Assembly: GCA_002811675.1 (NCBI GenBank)
Contig: PDIM01000041.1
Location: 162,074 to 192,744, forward strand
DNA from: Ichthyosporea sp. XGB-2017a
Taxonomy: Eukaryota > Opisthokonta > Ichthyosporea
Length of the DNA stretch: 30,671 nt
Direction: 5' to 3'
The position numbers and the translations under genes were made by a program. Shown in pieces: positions 18,101-27,400 of the stretch. The notes beneath the pieces were generated by a model. The model had not been told where the DNA came from. It did no database searches and was given only the letters and a program-made list of their open reading frames with translations. The stretch's first letter is position 1; the number at the start of each line of letters is the position of its first letter.

Positions 18101-19273
18101 CATTCGTGACTTCATGGGAACTTTACTTCCATGGAGGGCCACACTTTGCTCATCGTCGTTAAGACTTGAGGAGCTCGATGACAACTCGCGGGCCTTATTA
18201 ACTTGAGCTTTCCTGAGTCGGTTTTGGTAAAAGCGGTAATTGTCGTTCTGAACAAAGCGAAGTCCCGCGTCCCTATTCTGTAGAGCTTGGAACGAAATAA
18301 TCGCATTGTTTTCCGCGACACGTTCATTGACTGCAAGAATGGCAACATTCTCATTTGCTTGGTCGAGAGCTTGCTGTATCTCTTCGCGGTCAAGAAGAGA
18401 ATCGTAAAGCTCTTCTGATGACTGGGAAAGGTCATTTTTTGACTTGCGACTCTGCTTAGCAGATAATGTTTCCAAGTACTCATTTATGTTCCCTAGCTGT
18501 ATATTTGTTAATTGGGCACATGGCAGAACCACACTAGTTTGGAGTTTATGGGCATCGTTTTCGGCCACGGCTTGGTTTATAGCAATGATAACAGCATGGA
18601 GTTCTGCGTCTTCTTCATTGAGCTCTTTGGCTAGAACGCCACCAACTTTGCTAAACGCTGGCATTTGTGCTCCATGCTTCTGAAGTTCTCTGTTAATGGC
18701 GTCAATTTCATCCTCAGTAAATTCAACTTTACCAACAAGATCGGACATCTTTGGCCCTAAGCCCTTTTTGAACAAGAAATGACTGAGGGCATGGATACAG
18801 TAAATAACCTTTGGCATGTTCTTTTTGTCGTAGAGGTCAGTAACAGTAGGAAAGAATATAGAAGGCAGGCCAACAGTCTCCATGAACTTGAACCATTGGT
18901 TGATGTTATCCGTGTGTCTAAATGAAAGTCCATTCTCATTGTACCGGGTACGATCGTAATCAAATATTTTCTTTTTCTTAATCGCATCTGGGATAATAAT
19001 CATTCCCAATTTCGCTAAATCTACGCCATTTCGAAGTTCTTCTTCAAGTTCCGAGGGTTTTGGAAGTTCTTCCTTTACACAGGCCTCCATCCACTCTTTG
19101 GCCTCTTGCAAATGGCACAGGTACTCATAGGCCATAATCTTTTTACGCTCATCATCCATCCAGTGGCCATCTTCACCCCCACTAGGAAGAGAGGAATTAT
19201 CCCTCTTCAGCTTTGCCCTGGGCTCATGCGCTCGAAACTCCTCCTTGGAAGCAGAGGTCAAAACACCATCCAT
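15170..19273 (-). CDS. IQGAP: IQGAP family scaffold protein
   Basis: A single exon of 1367 residues. IQGAPs link actin, calmodulin and Rac/Cdc42 in cortical cytoskeleton, adhesion and cytokinesis. Domains in order: calponin homology (about 45-165), IQGAP-type repeats with predicted helices (about 215-345), and four IQ-like motifs (about 448-462, 484-498, 510-528, 540-556; LQTLVRGIRARR, FFRGALARRRY, IQSWFRGVKQRQ, IQNWWRQK). The RasGAP-related domain (about 680-960) has the signature YYRYVNPAIIAPDAFDVV, and the RasGAP C-terminus (about 1150-1350) follows LLINIIRFQPGKTLTEI. The GRD appears to lack an arginine finger, as in other IQGAPs, so it binds rather than inactivates GTPases. No WW domain is seen, and the protein is about 290 residues shorter than human IQGAP1. 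Confidence 0.95.
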   Translation of the reverse strand: MDGVLTSASKEEFRAHEPRAKLKRDNSSLPSGGEDGHWMDDERKKIMAYEYLCHLQEAKEWMEACVKEELPKPSELEEELRNGVDLAKLGMIIIPDAIKKKKIFDYDRTRYNENGLSFRHTDNINQWFKFMETVGLPSIFFPTVTDLYDKKNMPKVIYCIHALSHFLFKKGLGPKMSDLVGKVEFTEDEIDAINRELQKHGAQMPAFSKVGGVLAKELNEEDAELHAVIIAINQAVAENDAHKLQTSVVLPCAQLTNIQLGNINEYLETLSAKQSRKSKNDLSQSSEELYDSLLDREEIQQALDQANENVAILAVNERVAENNAIISFQALQNRDAGLRFVQNDNYRFYQNRLRKAQVNKARELSSSSSSLNDDEQSVALHGSKVPMKSRMSSLRDEDLESGYGSSLNSLDADIDQQQKELCFLSKMEIQRHIASVNQEISALKLNACLRLQTLVRGIRARRFANDLKKERDQNHRAMALKNLSFFFRGALARRRYLSRLSMLRSSTAQAVTIQSWFRGVKQRQAFKNRLNFLNDQEEPAKKIQNWWRQKSATKHYRELTGKTCPPVGAVCSFLHLLDQSNVDYAEELALQRLRQKVVLNIRQNQKLAKQLNIMDIKIGLLVRNRISLDEVVAQSRKYKKKSIPAGEKHEAGLKALTKDKRDRLESYQHLFYLLQTEPDYLAKLVYLQPPSKTSRFMESVVLTVFNYAQNSREEYLLLKLFESAIREEMTNVNEIKDFTSGNPTVIKMVVHYNRGAKERLFLRKLLRPLMLKVLDQVDLHLNTNPVDIYKSWINNTEAETGKASGLPYEVSPEEALKHEHVKAIFNQRIEALKVHTDQFLDVINSASSSFPYGMRYIAMKLKEMLKQKFCSSDEDIILKVVGNLVYYRYVNPAIIAPDAFDVVESSTDALISSHERRNLGEISKMLQHISSNMRFGEDESYLSVLNEYISERFEKMKVFFKDVSSVSSAEEHFGIDQYSEVRTLSRPIIYISPKEIYSTHSLLCEHIDQLSPTKDSKLREILDDLGPAPNVENFTSNDNIAECEDLSKEALCSNEGEISLALQNKFEVSPDDDHDTTVLFLRTKRLLINIIRFQPGKTLTEIFATPCTDEQNQNHIANVLKNNFLKDEHDSKLTKQERHTSSYRPASDAVQCQHLQEVKDKALSNLKLLEEAKLVTKKSGYQEILNSLAQDIRNQAAYRRERKAEIQKLTTAVESLDEKTKYYEQQDNDYQEYIKSCIENMTTVPKPKKKISLTNLFSGSKKKSEKHHFGSFKYGAQKLLDKGVLVELEGVSRLERKGVTIEISSNEIGVFKFKGTFLGVPHESTEIHFDELLQMQYDGISIMTMFDFCKININLLIHLLNKKFYAK

Positions 19274-19723
19274 GATGTACTTGTCCTCCAGTGAAAAGGG
19301 TTGCTTGAAAACACAAGTGCAAGTGTGAATACTATCAACTAATATGATATTCAGGAAGGGGCTGGTGATTCAGGGATTAAAGTTAATCCAATACAACGCA
19401 AACAAATGCATAAAACAAGTCTGGTACGGGTAGGAGAAAAAAGGAAGAAGACCGGGCAGCTATTATATCCCTCTCCAACAAGTTGGGGGGAAAAGAGAGG
19501 GAATTAGGTACAGCCTGCAGTAGCCCCGAGGAATGTGCAGGAATGAGGCTATAAATAGGAGCCATTACTGCAGCAGCAGCTGGTGATGATTCTTCTACAG
19601 GCTGGCCTATTGCCCCACTGTCTCACAACTAGCAACCTCCTACTGATGCTACTACCGCTTGCTAAATCAACCAGCAGCAGTAACACAGCCACTTGTTTTC
19701 GACTGTTTGTTGCTTTTCGAAAT
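19274..19723. promoter_or_regulatory. Divergent promoter region of IQGAP and the ArsC-like gene
   Basis: A 450-bp interval with a strong TATAAATA at 19550-19557 reading rightward and a TATAAT-like word on the - strand near 19462-19470 reading toward IQGAP. A GCAGCAGC-rich patch at 19568-19580 lies where transcription from the rightward TATA box would begin. The frame of the ArsC-like gene is open back to an ATG at 19586, so bases 19586-19723 may be 5' leader or an N-terminal extension. Confidence 0.4.
19550..19557 (+). promoter_or_regulatory. TATA box of the ArsC-like gene
   Basis: TATAAATA in the context GGCTATAAATAGG is close to the eukaryotic consensus. A start site about 30 bases downstream would fall near 19580-19590. 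That puts the ATG at 19586 at or almost at the cap and leaves the ATG at 19724 with a leader of roughly 140 bases, which favours 19724 as the translation start. Confidence 0.45.
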
Positions 19724-20204
19724 ATGGCTACTTTTACTTTGTATCATAATCCTCAATGCTCGAAGAGCAGGGCAGCGAAACAAATTCTGGACGAGCGAAA
19801 CGTCAAGTATTCAGTTGTCGAGTACTTGAATACACCCTTGTCTTACAACACTCTTGAAAAATTGTACTCGGGCATGGATTCTGTTGAAATCGAAGAAATG
19901 GTTCGCTCAGGAGAGCCTGATTACAAGGAAGTTATGTAAGTCTGTAAATCTTTTATCCCTGAAGACGGCAAACTTTTTCACTAATCAGTTCGTGTACGTA
20001 CGTTTTTTATTTTTATCTATTGATTTTTAATTTGGTGAGGTCAGTAACGGAAAGGATGGCGACGAGAAGAAAGAGTTACTTTTAAAGTTTTTGGAGGAGA
20101 ATCCGAAACTTCTTCAGAGGCCCATACTGGAATCTTCGTCAGGAAAAACAGTAATTGGGCGACCCACTGAGAACATAGCGGCCCTGGTCGACACAGAGAA
20201 TTAG
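19724..20204 (+). CDS. ArsC/YfgD-like arsenate reductase family protein (thioredoxin fold)
   Basis: Two exons, 19724-19935 and 20045-20204, separated by a 109-bp GT-AG intron (phase 2), encode 123 residues. The family includes the glutaredoxin-dependent bacterial arsenate reductase ArsC and its paralogue YfgD. The start TLYHNPQCSKSR carries the catalytic Cys12 in the family's HNPxCxxSR setting. EYLNTPLS follows the second strand, and the C-terminal half has LEENPKLLQRPIL and IGRPTENI, which include the arginines that bind the oxyanion in ArsC. SKSR and NPKLLQRPI read more like YfgD than ArsC, so arsenate reduction is possible but unproven. An ATG at 19586 would add a 46-residue extension that could be a targeting peptide. 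The family is mainly bacterial; the intron shows this copy is nuclear. Its stop lies 67 bp from that of spatacsin. Confidence 0.85.
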
Positions 20205-20271
20205 AAGGGAGAGTAAATTCTTCTCTTTCTTGTGTAGAGGATGGCCTCTGGGCGGATGCCATCTCTTTCAG

Positions 20272-23200
20272 TTATTTACAAGACAAGTCGTTATGTAAGG
20301 CCGCTGAAATAGTGCTAGGATCGAACTCTTGGTCAAAGGTTGAAACTCCGTAATTCTGCAGTGACTCCCTCAAGTCTTGAAGGAGTTCTACATCAGTTAC
20401 GTATTCCGCAATAAATTGTTTCAAATGCAGAAGAACTTTATGCCTGTCTTTAGATGAAGTTCTACTATTTTTTGCGATAGCAAAGGCTTTGTTTGCAATT
20501 TCTATAAACAAAACCTTTGGTAGCGAAAATCGGGCACGTACATCACTCAAGTACCTGATATTACCCGCCCCAATAATTTGTCTCAAAAGAATTTCAGGCA
20601 GCAAAGAGTCAATCTCAATTTCATACACTCTGGCCAAAGTTAAGGCCTCTTCAAATTTGTAGAAGCTGCAAACCAAATTAATGGCTTTATCCTTTTCAAT
20701 TCCAAACAAAGCACAATCAATATGCTTCATTTGTAAGGACAGTGCGTCGCTCATTCGACTACAATAGTTAGCTTTGTGCATCTTTTTCTCTCGCGTGTAC
20801 ACACAACTTCCCCGATCGTAGATTTCTTTAAGTGATGCATAAATCTCTATCTTTTGGCTCGGAGGGGTATGATTTAATCCTCTCCTGAAATTTTCAAACC
20901 AATGTTTACTTTCACTAATTATCCAGTCTATTAACAAATTGCTTTTGTAAAACTGGGCTAAAAAAGACCTCACTAGACTACGACGGCAAAGCCTTCGCTG
21001 CATGTGGTTCACAAGCTGATCAACAATTATCTTCTCCTTGTCACTACTACACAAAAGCATGTTTAGTCCAATCAACTTCTCACGATCCAACAAAACATCG
21101 AAAATAAAGAGGAAATCCACATACGGTAGACATGCTATCATCATATAGGTCAAAAGTAACCATTTTTCTTCACGTACATATTCGCACGATAAGGAACGGC
21201 CAAGTTCGATGCACTTTTCGAGACCATGAGTACAGTCCGTTGCATGGAAATAATGACAAGCAAATCGCAAAAGAACGGCTTTTTGAAATTGTGACAAGCA
21301 AAACCCAGGTTGCTTTAAATAGAGTAAAATATGTTCAGCGACTCGCACCAAGTATGAATGTGAGTGGGAGCAAAATAGTTCTATTACCGAATCCACTCTT
21401 TGAATGTCACTAGTACACAGATGAAGATCAATATTTTTGAATGATATTTCATCAATCGGAGCTACACAGAGAATATCTTGAATACATAGTGGCACGAGGA
21501 TTTCAAACTGAGTCTCAAAATCAATCATTTCCAATTCAGCATATGAATTCGCAAGGGGGGCCAATCCGCCTTGCAGGAAAATGTTTGCAAATACATCACT
21601 CGGATTCGCTTCTTGCAGTTGCAAAAACGTCAAACTAAGCTTGCGCGCTACTGTACATTTCAGTGCGATTGCTCGACAAAATGGTTCACAAATTTTTGTT
21701 ACTAGACTGAGCTGTTTGATCTGTGAGACTGCATCGCAAAGAAAATCGGACTCATCATTACAAATTTGCTTTTCTCTAAGCAAAAGTCGAATTGAAAAGG
21801 GCAATTCTTCAGGCACAAGCCATTCACAGGCGAGACACCATGCTGTATAAGCCAGATCGACCACATATTTAGAATCTTTTGGTTCTAAAAGCATCATAGA
21901 TTCTACAAAACAACCGCTATTTAAAAGGCAAGTTAATAAGGAGGGAGAAAGTTTGGTTTGCAAACCAGCAGACATTCCACACTTTGATGTTGATTCCAAC
22001 GATAGTTCACAGAACGTTGATTTCATGCATGAGAATACGTCTTTGAAAACTTCAAAAGGATCTTTGCAAACCAAAGCCCCGCTACTTTGGGATCTTGTCG
22101 CCCACAGCAAAACAAATGGTCTAATCAAATCGATACCATCTACTTCTATATTCCTAAAAAAAGCGCTTTGAAAGCCATCCGATAATAAACAAACGAAGAA
22201 GGCATAAGCATGCGCTGTCAAATAAGCTTTTGTGCTGAACATATTACTTATTTTACCGAATATGTTCAAGATACTTTTTTCATTTCCCCACGAAAGCTTC
22301 ACGGTCTCTTCCTTTAGCATACTGAACCCATAACTACAATGAACACTTTCCGCTGGTAAAGAAAACTCTTCCGATAAATACAGGGCTTCTTCGTACATGC
22401 CATTTTCAACAAGCCTCTCAATATATTCCTCCTCGGTTATATCTATAGAGCATGGAATATTTGTTGTACACATACTATGAAGGATCCCCCGATGACGCTT
22501 AAACGATTTGATAACCGCATCAGAAGTCAAAATGTTCGAATTGAGCACCAAGGTGCAGAAAGCGTTTCTTTCATCGGGTCCTTTATAAGACTTCAACTCT
22601 AAAAAGCACACCGCATCACAAAAATGATTTATCCATTTATCTTCCCTCTGCCATTCCCATCCAAATTTTTTTTGATATGGATGTGCAGCATTCAGTCTCA
22701 CCGACAGTACTTTTGAGATAGCTGTGCACTCTTTGAGAGCCTTAAGACGAAAAGCGTAGCAAAAGAACAGCAAATAGTAAAGTGGGGAATCAAAACAAAA
22801 TATGTAGCATGCGTTTAGAACGCTCATATAGCTTTTCTGTTCCAAGTCGGACATTATCAAGCGTTCAAGATCAGATATACCCATCAGCACTTTCTCATCA
22901 ACCCTTCTTTCCACTGTCTGAGAATTTCTTAGATCTCGTTTCACATTTGCGGGGCTACTTTGCCCACTGGAATTACAGCCACCTCTCGAAAACGCAGAGC
23001 TCGCCAATGTTATCCACATACAAAGACACCTCAACATATCCACCTTGCTTTGTGACCCCCCCACCAATATTAACAAAGGCTCCCTCATGAAATACCCACA
23101 CTTCAGCAGATTCTTGCACGAAGACTCAGGGCACTTTCCCCATTTCTTAATCACAGTAAAAAGGTTGGATTCTTTGATGAGGGAGGGTAATTGGGGGTCT

Positions 23201-25899
23201 AGCATATATTCACTATCGCTTGATACCACACTATCTGTTTCACGTTCATTTCCAAAGGATTTGTTAGCATCAGCGTCACTATCTGCATCGGGACGAGATC
23301 TGATTCCAAGTCTTTGATAGAAGTTTGCTTTTGTTTTTTCAACAGAACTAGGGGCAGTATTGTGCACATCATAAGGGTAGTTGTACACATCATTACGAAG
23401 ATCGTCTTGTGCGAGTATTTTAGAGATGCTTACACGAGAGCTTGAGTTTGGTGTAAAGGCCGAGCGCAAATGCTCACTTACACATGCGGGAATTTTACCC
23501 TGATGTTCATTCATTAAATCGTTTAGCAAATCAAATTCAAATCCGTGTTTGTCCAGGTGATACAATAAACAAATCAAATCGCTATTTTCAAAGCAATTTT
23601 CAGCAAACGAAGAGCTCAATGTTAATTTGTTAACAAACGAGTAAGCTAAAGGCAAGTTCCACCAGTTTTCGAGAATGAAAGGTGAACCATTACCTGACTT
23701 CCAATCAGCAATATGCAATGTTGCCGCTTCTAAACATTTCAAAATCAAAGTCGGCGATACGTTGGCCACTAGTTCGGAAGAGAATGTATCATGTCGAAAT
23801 GAAACTGTAATGCGTTCGTTACCTGGAAGAGCCGATCCAAGGGGGTACTCATTACCGTAGCTATATTCAAAGAAAAGTCCAACAAGGTCTTTGAAGGCAA
23901 TATTTTCTTCGGGACACAGACCAGTAATTTCAATCAACTCTTGTTTCGATGAATAGTCAAATATTCGCTTTGCCGCAAATGAATCAATCAAAAGCTTAGA
24001 AGCCCATTTAAACCTTTGCTCCGGATAACTTTCACTACCAAAATATATTTCCTCTAGGCATTCAATAAACTGATAGCAAGTGCATATTACGATAAAGTCA
24101 TCAAATTTCGACATTGCAAGATTATAGGCAGCAATACATCCTAGTTCATGACCATTACCAAATGTGCCAAAGCGTTTGACGTACGACTTTGAAGCAAGCG
24201 AAGAGCAGCCAAGTTTCAAATAATAGTCAAAATCTAATACATCAGATGAAGGAAAGTACAAATGTGATTTATCAATCAACATCGCAAACATATTTGAATC
24301 ACAGTCACATTCTGCGAGGTGACTGCTCAGAATTACAGCGTTGCACGAATGGCTGCAAATTCTTTCTTCCGACCGGAGAGATGATATGTGCGCTAGCAAA
24401 TCTTGACAATGGCTAAACGCGGCTCGCTCTTTAATCAAATTACATAGTCGATAGCTGTATTCTAATGCCACAGAAAAGTCTTGGCAGCCTATTTGGCGGG
24501 CTGAGCCTGAAATTACCCTGGATCCAGGTTTGAAGAGCATAATAGGAGACGACATATCGTTGACCAAACTTGAGTGTCTGGGCTTAAACCCTCTTCCAGC
24601 ATCTTGTGAATATATCAACAATCGCTTATGAATATCTGGAAACGCTTTGAACGCATTTTTTGCAGAATTGGTATCAATTACAGCAGTAGGGTCGGGGGTT
24701 TCCATTATACAAGTAAGAAGACTTTTTTCAGTATATGCTAAAATTCCCAATGACACAAAGCACTTTCTTGTAGTGAACAAAGTATTCAGTAGAGAATCAG
24801 TGTTTATGAGAGTATTTTCAGGGTCGTCGGGTGCTTCTTTACTCGGCATTTTAGAAATGCCGGGCATATTATAGAAAAAATACGCATTTTGAAGGGCAGC
24901 ACTCAAGACTGCCATGTCTTTCCTTTTCGCGACTCCCGATGAATTCTGAATATCAGCGAATCTCAGCAGCGGCAGCACCCAACCCCCCTTTTGGTTCGCA
25001 GCGGCATCAACATTAAACGTACTTGGGTGGTTCTGAACATAATTAAATAAAAATGAGGGTAAATCATGGAAAACGCTGAAGCTAACCATATCCCGATGGA
25101 ATACCTCAAAAAGATTCGGCATTAAGTTATTCTCATTTTCACGAAAATGATACATAAATTGCTTCCAATCTTCATCAAATAATATTTTCATCCGTGAAGA
25201 ACGAAGAAGCAAAGAGTTGAATGAATAATACTCCCAGTCTACTGGCACAAGTTCTGCATCTTTCCCCAAGCAAAACGATTCATCAAGCCCAAAGTTCTCA
25301 AAACTCTCCATAGTCGACCCCAAACAAGATGCCTGTCCTTTTGTTCCATTCAATAAGTTTTGTTCAAATAGCAAAAAGACTTCAAATATAAAAAACGTCG
25401 GTAGTACTGCAAATGAGCCATTATTTACAACTTGACTCTGGCGTAGTAAAGCTTCAAAACGTTTAATCGTATCCGGGACACACGACGAAGCTTTGATTTT
25501 TCCTCCGCAATTTTCTGCAGACGACATTATTTCACATAGTAACCCCTCTAAGTTTGCTGTATTTAAGTTGCACATTCGCTTGTGTGCAGGGCAAAAGAGT
25601 TCAAGCCGCTGAACTGCAAAAAGCAGCGTATAAAGGTGAAATCTATTGCTGCAGTTACCAATAGGTTTACCCATAGAAATCAAAAAAATACGCAGCTTCT
25701 CCTTTAGACATATACTTTCACTTGCAGCTTGGGAAGTGTCGAGGTGGGAGACAACGGCGCGCGAATGGATGTGGATCCACTCAACTATGTCGTCAATAAG
25801 ATTTGGTTTCACACTCTCGACATCCTTGGCAATGGGAGAGGGAGAGGAGATGAAGGGGGGGTCTTTGGGCTGGAATGTGAACATGGTTGTTGGAGGCAT
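20272..25899 (-). CDS. SPG11: Spatacsin-like protein (SPG11)
   Basis: A single exon of 1875 residues, ATG at 25899. Spatacsin works with spastizin and AP-5 in lysosome/autolysosome tubule reformation, and loss causes spastic paraplegia in humans. Most of the chain reads as alpha-helical repeats without known motifs. The family call rests mainly on residues 1713-1852, which follow the spatacsin C-terminal domain: SRMSDALSLQMKHID, then FYKFEEALTLARVYEI, LLRQIIGAGNIRYLSDV and a helix near YVTDVELLQDLRESL. A mid-protein block (DMLRCLCMWI, about residue 980) is also like spatacsin. Human spatacsin has about 2443 residues with an N-terminal beta-propeller. Here the chain begins directly with helices (HLYTLLFAVQRLELF), so the propeller seems absent, unless it lies on unseen exons beyond 25899, which the nearby PEX22 promoter makes unlikely. 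Other giant helical-repeat proteins are the alternative. Confidence 0.65.
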   Translation of the reverse strand: MPPTTMFTFQPKDPPFISSPSPIAKDVESVKPNLIDDIVEWIHIHSRAVVSHLDTSQAASESICLKEKLRIFLISMGKPIGNCSNRFHLYTLLFAVQRLELFCPAHKRMCNLNTANLEGLLCEIMSSAENCGGKIKASSCVPDTIKRFEALLRQSQVVNNGSFAVLPTFFIFEVFLLFEQNLLNGTKGQASCLGSTMESFENFGLDESFCLGKDAELVPVDWEYYSFNSLLLRSSRMKILFDEDWKQFMYHFRENENNLMPNLFEVFHRDMVSFSVFHDLPSFLFNYVQNHPSTFNVDAAANQKGGWVLPLLRFADIQNSSGVAKRKDMAVLSAALQNAYFFYNMPGISKMPSKEAPDDPENTLINTDSLLNTLFTTRKCFVSLGILAYTEKSLLTCIMETPDPTAVIDTNSAKNAFKAFPDIHKRLLIYSQDAGRGFKPRHSSLVNDMSSPIMLFKPGSRVISGSARQIGCQDFSVALEYSYRLCNLIKERAAFSHCQDLLAHISSLRSEERICSHSCNAVILSSHLAECDCDSNMFAMLIDKSHLYFPSSDVLDFDYYLKLGCSSLASKSYVKRFGTFGNGHELGCIAAYNLAMSKFDDFIVICTCYQFIECLEEIYFGSESYPEQRFKWASKLLIDSFAAKRIFDYSSKQELIEITGLCPEENIAFKDLVGLFFEYSYGNEYPLGSALPGNERITVSFRHDTFSSELVANVSPTLILKCLEAATLHIADWKSGNGSPFILENWWNLPLAYSFVNKLTLSSSFAENCFENSDLICLLYHLDKHGFEFDLLNDLMNEHQGKIPACVSEHLRSAFTPNSSSRVSISKILAQDDLRNDVYNYPYDVHNTAPSSVEKTKANFYQRLGIRSRPDADSDADANKSFGNERETDSVVSSDSEYMLDPQLPSLIKESNLFTVIKKWGKCPESSCKNLLKCGYFMREPLLILVGGSQSKVDMLRCLCMWITLASSAFSRGGCNSSGQSSPANVKRDLRNSQTVERRVDEKVLMGISDLERLIMSDLEQKSYMSVLNACYIFCFDSPLYYLLFFCYAFRLKALKECTAISKVLSVRLNAAHPYQKKFGWEWQREDKWINHFCDAVCFLELKSYKGPDERNAFCTLVLNSNILTSDAVIKSFKRHRGILHSMCTTNIPCSIDITEEEYIERLVENGMYEEALYLSEEFSLPAESVHCSYGFSMLKEETVKLSWGNEKSILNIFGKISNMFSTKAYLTAHAYAFFVCLLSDGFQSAFFRNIEVDGIDLIRPFVLLWATRSQSSGALVCKDPFEVFKDVFSCMKSTFCELSLESTSKCGMSAGLQTKLSPSLLTCLLNSGCFVESMMLLEPKDSKYVVDLAYTAWCLACEWLVPEELPFSIRLLLREKQICNDESDFLCDAVSQIKQLSLVTKICEPFCRAIALKCTVARKLSLTFLQLQEANPSDVFANIFLQGGLAPLANSYAELEMIDFETQFEILVPLCIQDILCVAPIDEISFKNIDLHLCTSDIQRVDSVIELFCSHSHSYLVRVAEHILLYLKQPGFCLSQFQKAVLLRFACHYFHATDCTHGLEKCIELGRSLSCEYVREEKWLLLTYMMIACLPYVDFLFIFDVLLDREKLIGLNMLLCSSDKEKIIVDQLVNHMQRRLCRRSLVRSFLAQFYKSNLLIDWIISESKHWFENFRRGLNHTPPSQKIEIYASLKEIYDRGSCVYTREKKMHKANYCSRMSDALSLQMKHIDCALFGIEKDKAINLVCSFYKFEEALTLARVYEIEIDSLLPEILLRQIIGAGNIRYLSDVRARFSLPKVLFIEIANKAFAIAKNSRTSSKDRHKVLLHLKQFIAEYVTDVELLQDLRESLQNYGVSTFDQEFDPSTISAALHNDLSCK

Positions 25900-26276
25900 T
25901 GCGTTTGGTGTAGATCTGGAGGGGTTAGTAGAGTGAGTCTTGCAGGATTTGTGTTTCTTGGTTGAGTAGTGTCATGTATTGCACACACTATAAGGCTCCT
26001 TTCTCCAGGGGGCACTGAAGAATGCAGTGGAGACTGGAGTCCTGCTGCTGCAGCCACGCATGACCAATTGAAAAAGTGTGTACTAGAGGGGCTGGGGGAT
26101 CTAGGGGTTGTGAGTCGATCAGCTGACTAGAGACTATTGATCGGGGCCCATGGCTGTATTCGACTGCTATCACTATGTAAATAAACTCCCTGTCAACAAC
26201 TGTCCTTGTTTCTCAAACCAACCACACTCCAGTAGAATCTCCCTTGAGGTGCTTGGAGTCACATCACTATCCCAAA
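25900..26276. promoter_or_regulatory. Divergent promoter region of spatacsin and PEX22
   Basis: A 377-bp interval between divergent starts. It has short G-rich tracts (GGGGCTGGGGG near 26088, CTAGGGG near 26101), a CGATCAGCTG word near 26116 and weak TATA-like words (ACTATAAGG near 25987). No open frame or RNA gene recognised. Confidence 0.35.
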
Positions 26277-27152
26277 ATGCTCTGGACAGCAGGAGGCGCG
26301 CACTACTATAGGGGTGGGTGGAGGCTCTATGTAAGTTTAGGAATCACCACAGGGGTTGCCTTAGCTGGGGCCTTATATTTGTGGCGAACTTATGCTCAAG
26401 ATGACGAAAGTGAAGAGCAGGAGAGAACAGATATAGAGGAGGACTCAAGAAATTTAAATCAAAGTTTTAATTTTGGGACCCAGATTGGGGAACAAAGAGA
26501 AACTCCTAGTTTGCCCACTCATCCATCAGCTCCCTTTACAGAGTATTCTGCACGCCTTGGCTCTTCAAATGGAAGAAAACCAAAAATTACCTTTTCAATT
26601 GCCCCTGAGAAATGCTTTAACCATGGGATAGATGGATTTAAGTTCGGAGTAAAAGACTTATTTGTGAAACTGGCAAGTTGCTATGATGTATACTATATTT
26701 TCCAATGCACCGAAAAAGACGAAACAAATACTTTGAAGGTGATGAGATCTTTGAAGTGCGTTGATGAAAGAGTAAGTTATTCTGTAGTAATGGACCGGTT
26801 TAAATATTGCACTTTATTAATCGACACATAATACCATGTAGAAGATACTGTTTTGCGAATCGGAAAAGGGCAAAGCACATATTGCCCGCCACATTGGACC
26901 CGTTCTGCATGTAGATGGTAAGCACCTTTTTGAAAGTTGAGGAAGGGTTGGTTATTTCCATGAGTTGCGTGTATAAATGTATTAACTTTGTAACTAAAAT
27001 CTCTGCGAATGATTCCAGATAGTAAACTGTGCATTGACATGCTCCAGCCGCATTTAAGAATGCTCTTTTTTGTTGAAGCTGAAAAGCACCAAGAAAGACA
27101 ACAATTCCATTCGAATGTGTTAGTTGTGTCAAATGTTGCGGATATTGCTTAA
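26277..27152 (+). CDS. PEX22: Peroxin-22 (PEX22) homolog, peroxisomal membrane anchor of Pex4
   Basis: Three exons, 26277-26771, 26842-26917 and 27019-27152, with 70- and 101-bp GT-AG introns (phases 0 and 1), give 234 residues. PEX22 anchors the ubiquitin-conjugating enzyme PEX4 to the peroxisome for recycling of the import receptor PEX5. Residues 17-36 form one hydrophobic membrane segment (LYVSLGITTGVALAGALYLW). After an acidic linker, the soluble domain (about 99-234) reads KPKITFSIAP, then KLASCYDVYYIFQCTEKDE, and across the junctions KILFCESEKGKAHIARHI, LHVDDSK and MLQPHLRMLFFVE. This order matches plant PEX22, including the LFC-x2-E-x-G stretch near the middle. The frame is open upstream to a TTG at 26244, but the ATG at 26277 has a good context (CCCAAAATG). 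No single exon would have been recognisable alone. Confidence 0.75.
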
Positions 27153-27400
27153 ATTCCTTTGTCGACCACCTTGCTCATCTACTTGGGAGAATGTGTTGGA
27201 AGCTTTTAATTTTTTCATTTTATAGTCTGGGCGATTCTCCATCGAGTGTTTATGTGTGTAACAGGACAGTTTGTTATTTGCATTTAAATGTTAAGCTCCT
27301 TCCGTTATCTGTAATATAAGCATGAAAAGTATTTTGTTTCTCCGGTATAGAGCTCTGCATCTGTATTACTGGTGGGCAAGGATTGCAGCAGTGTGCTATG

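Noticed and set aside
18112-18483. 123-codon - strand frame inside IQGAP
   Set aside because: Alternative frame within the IQGAP coding exon; no independent evidence.
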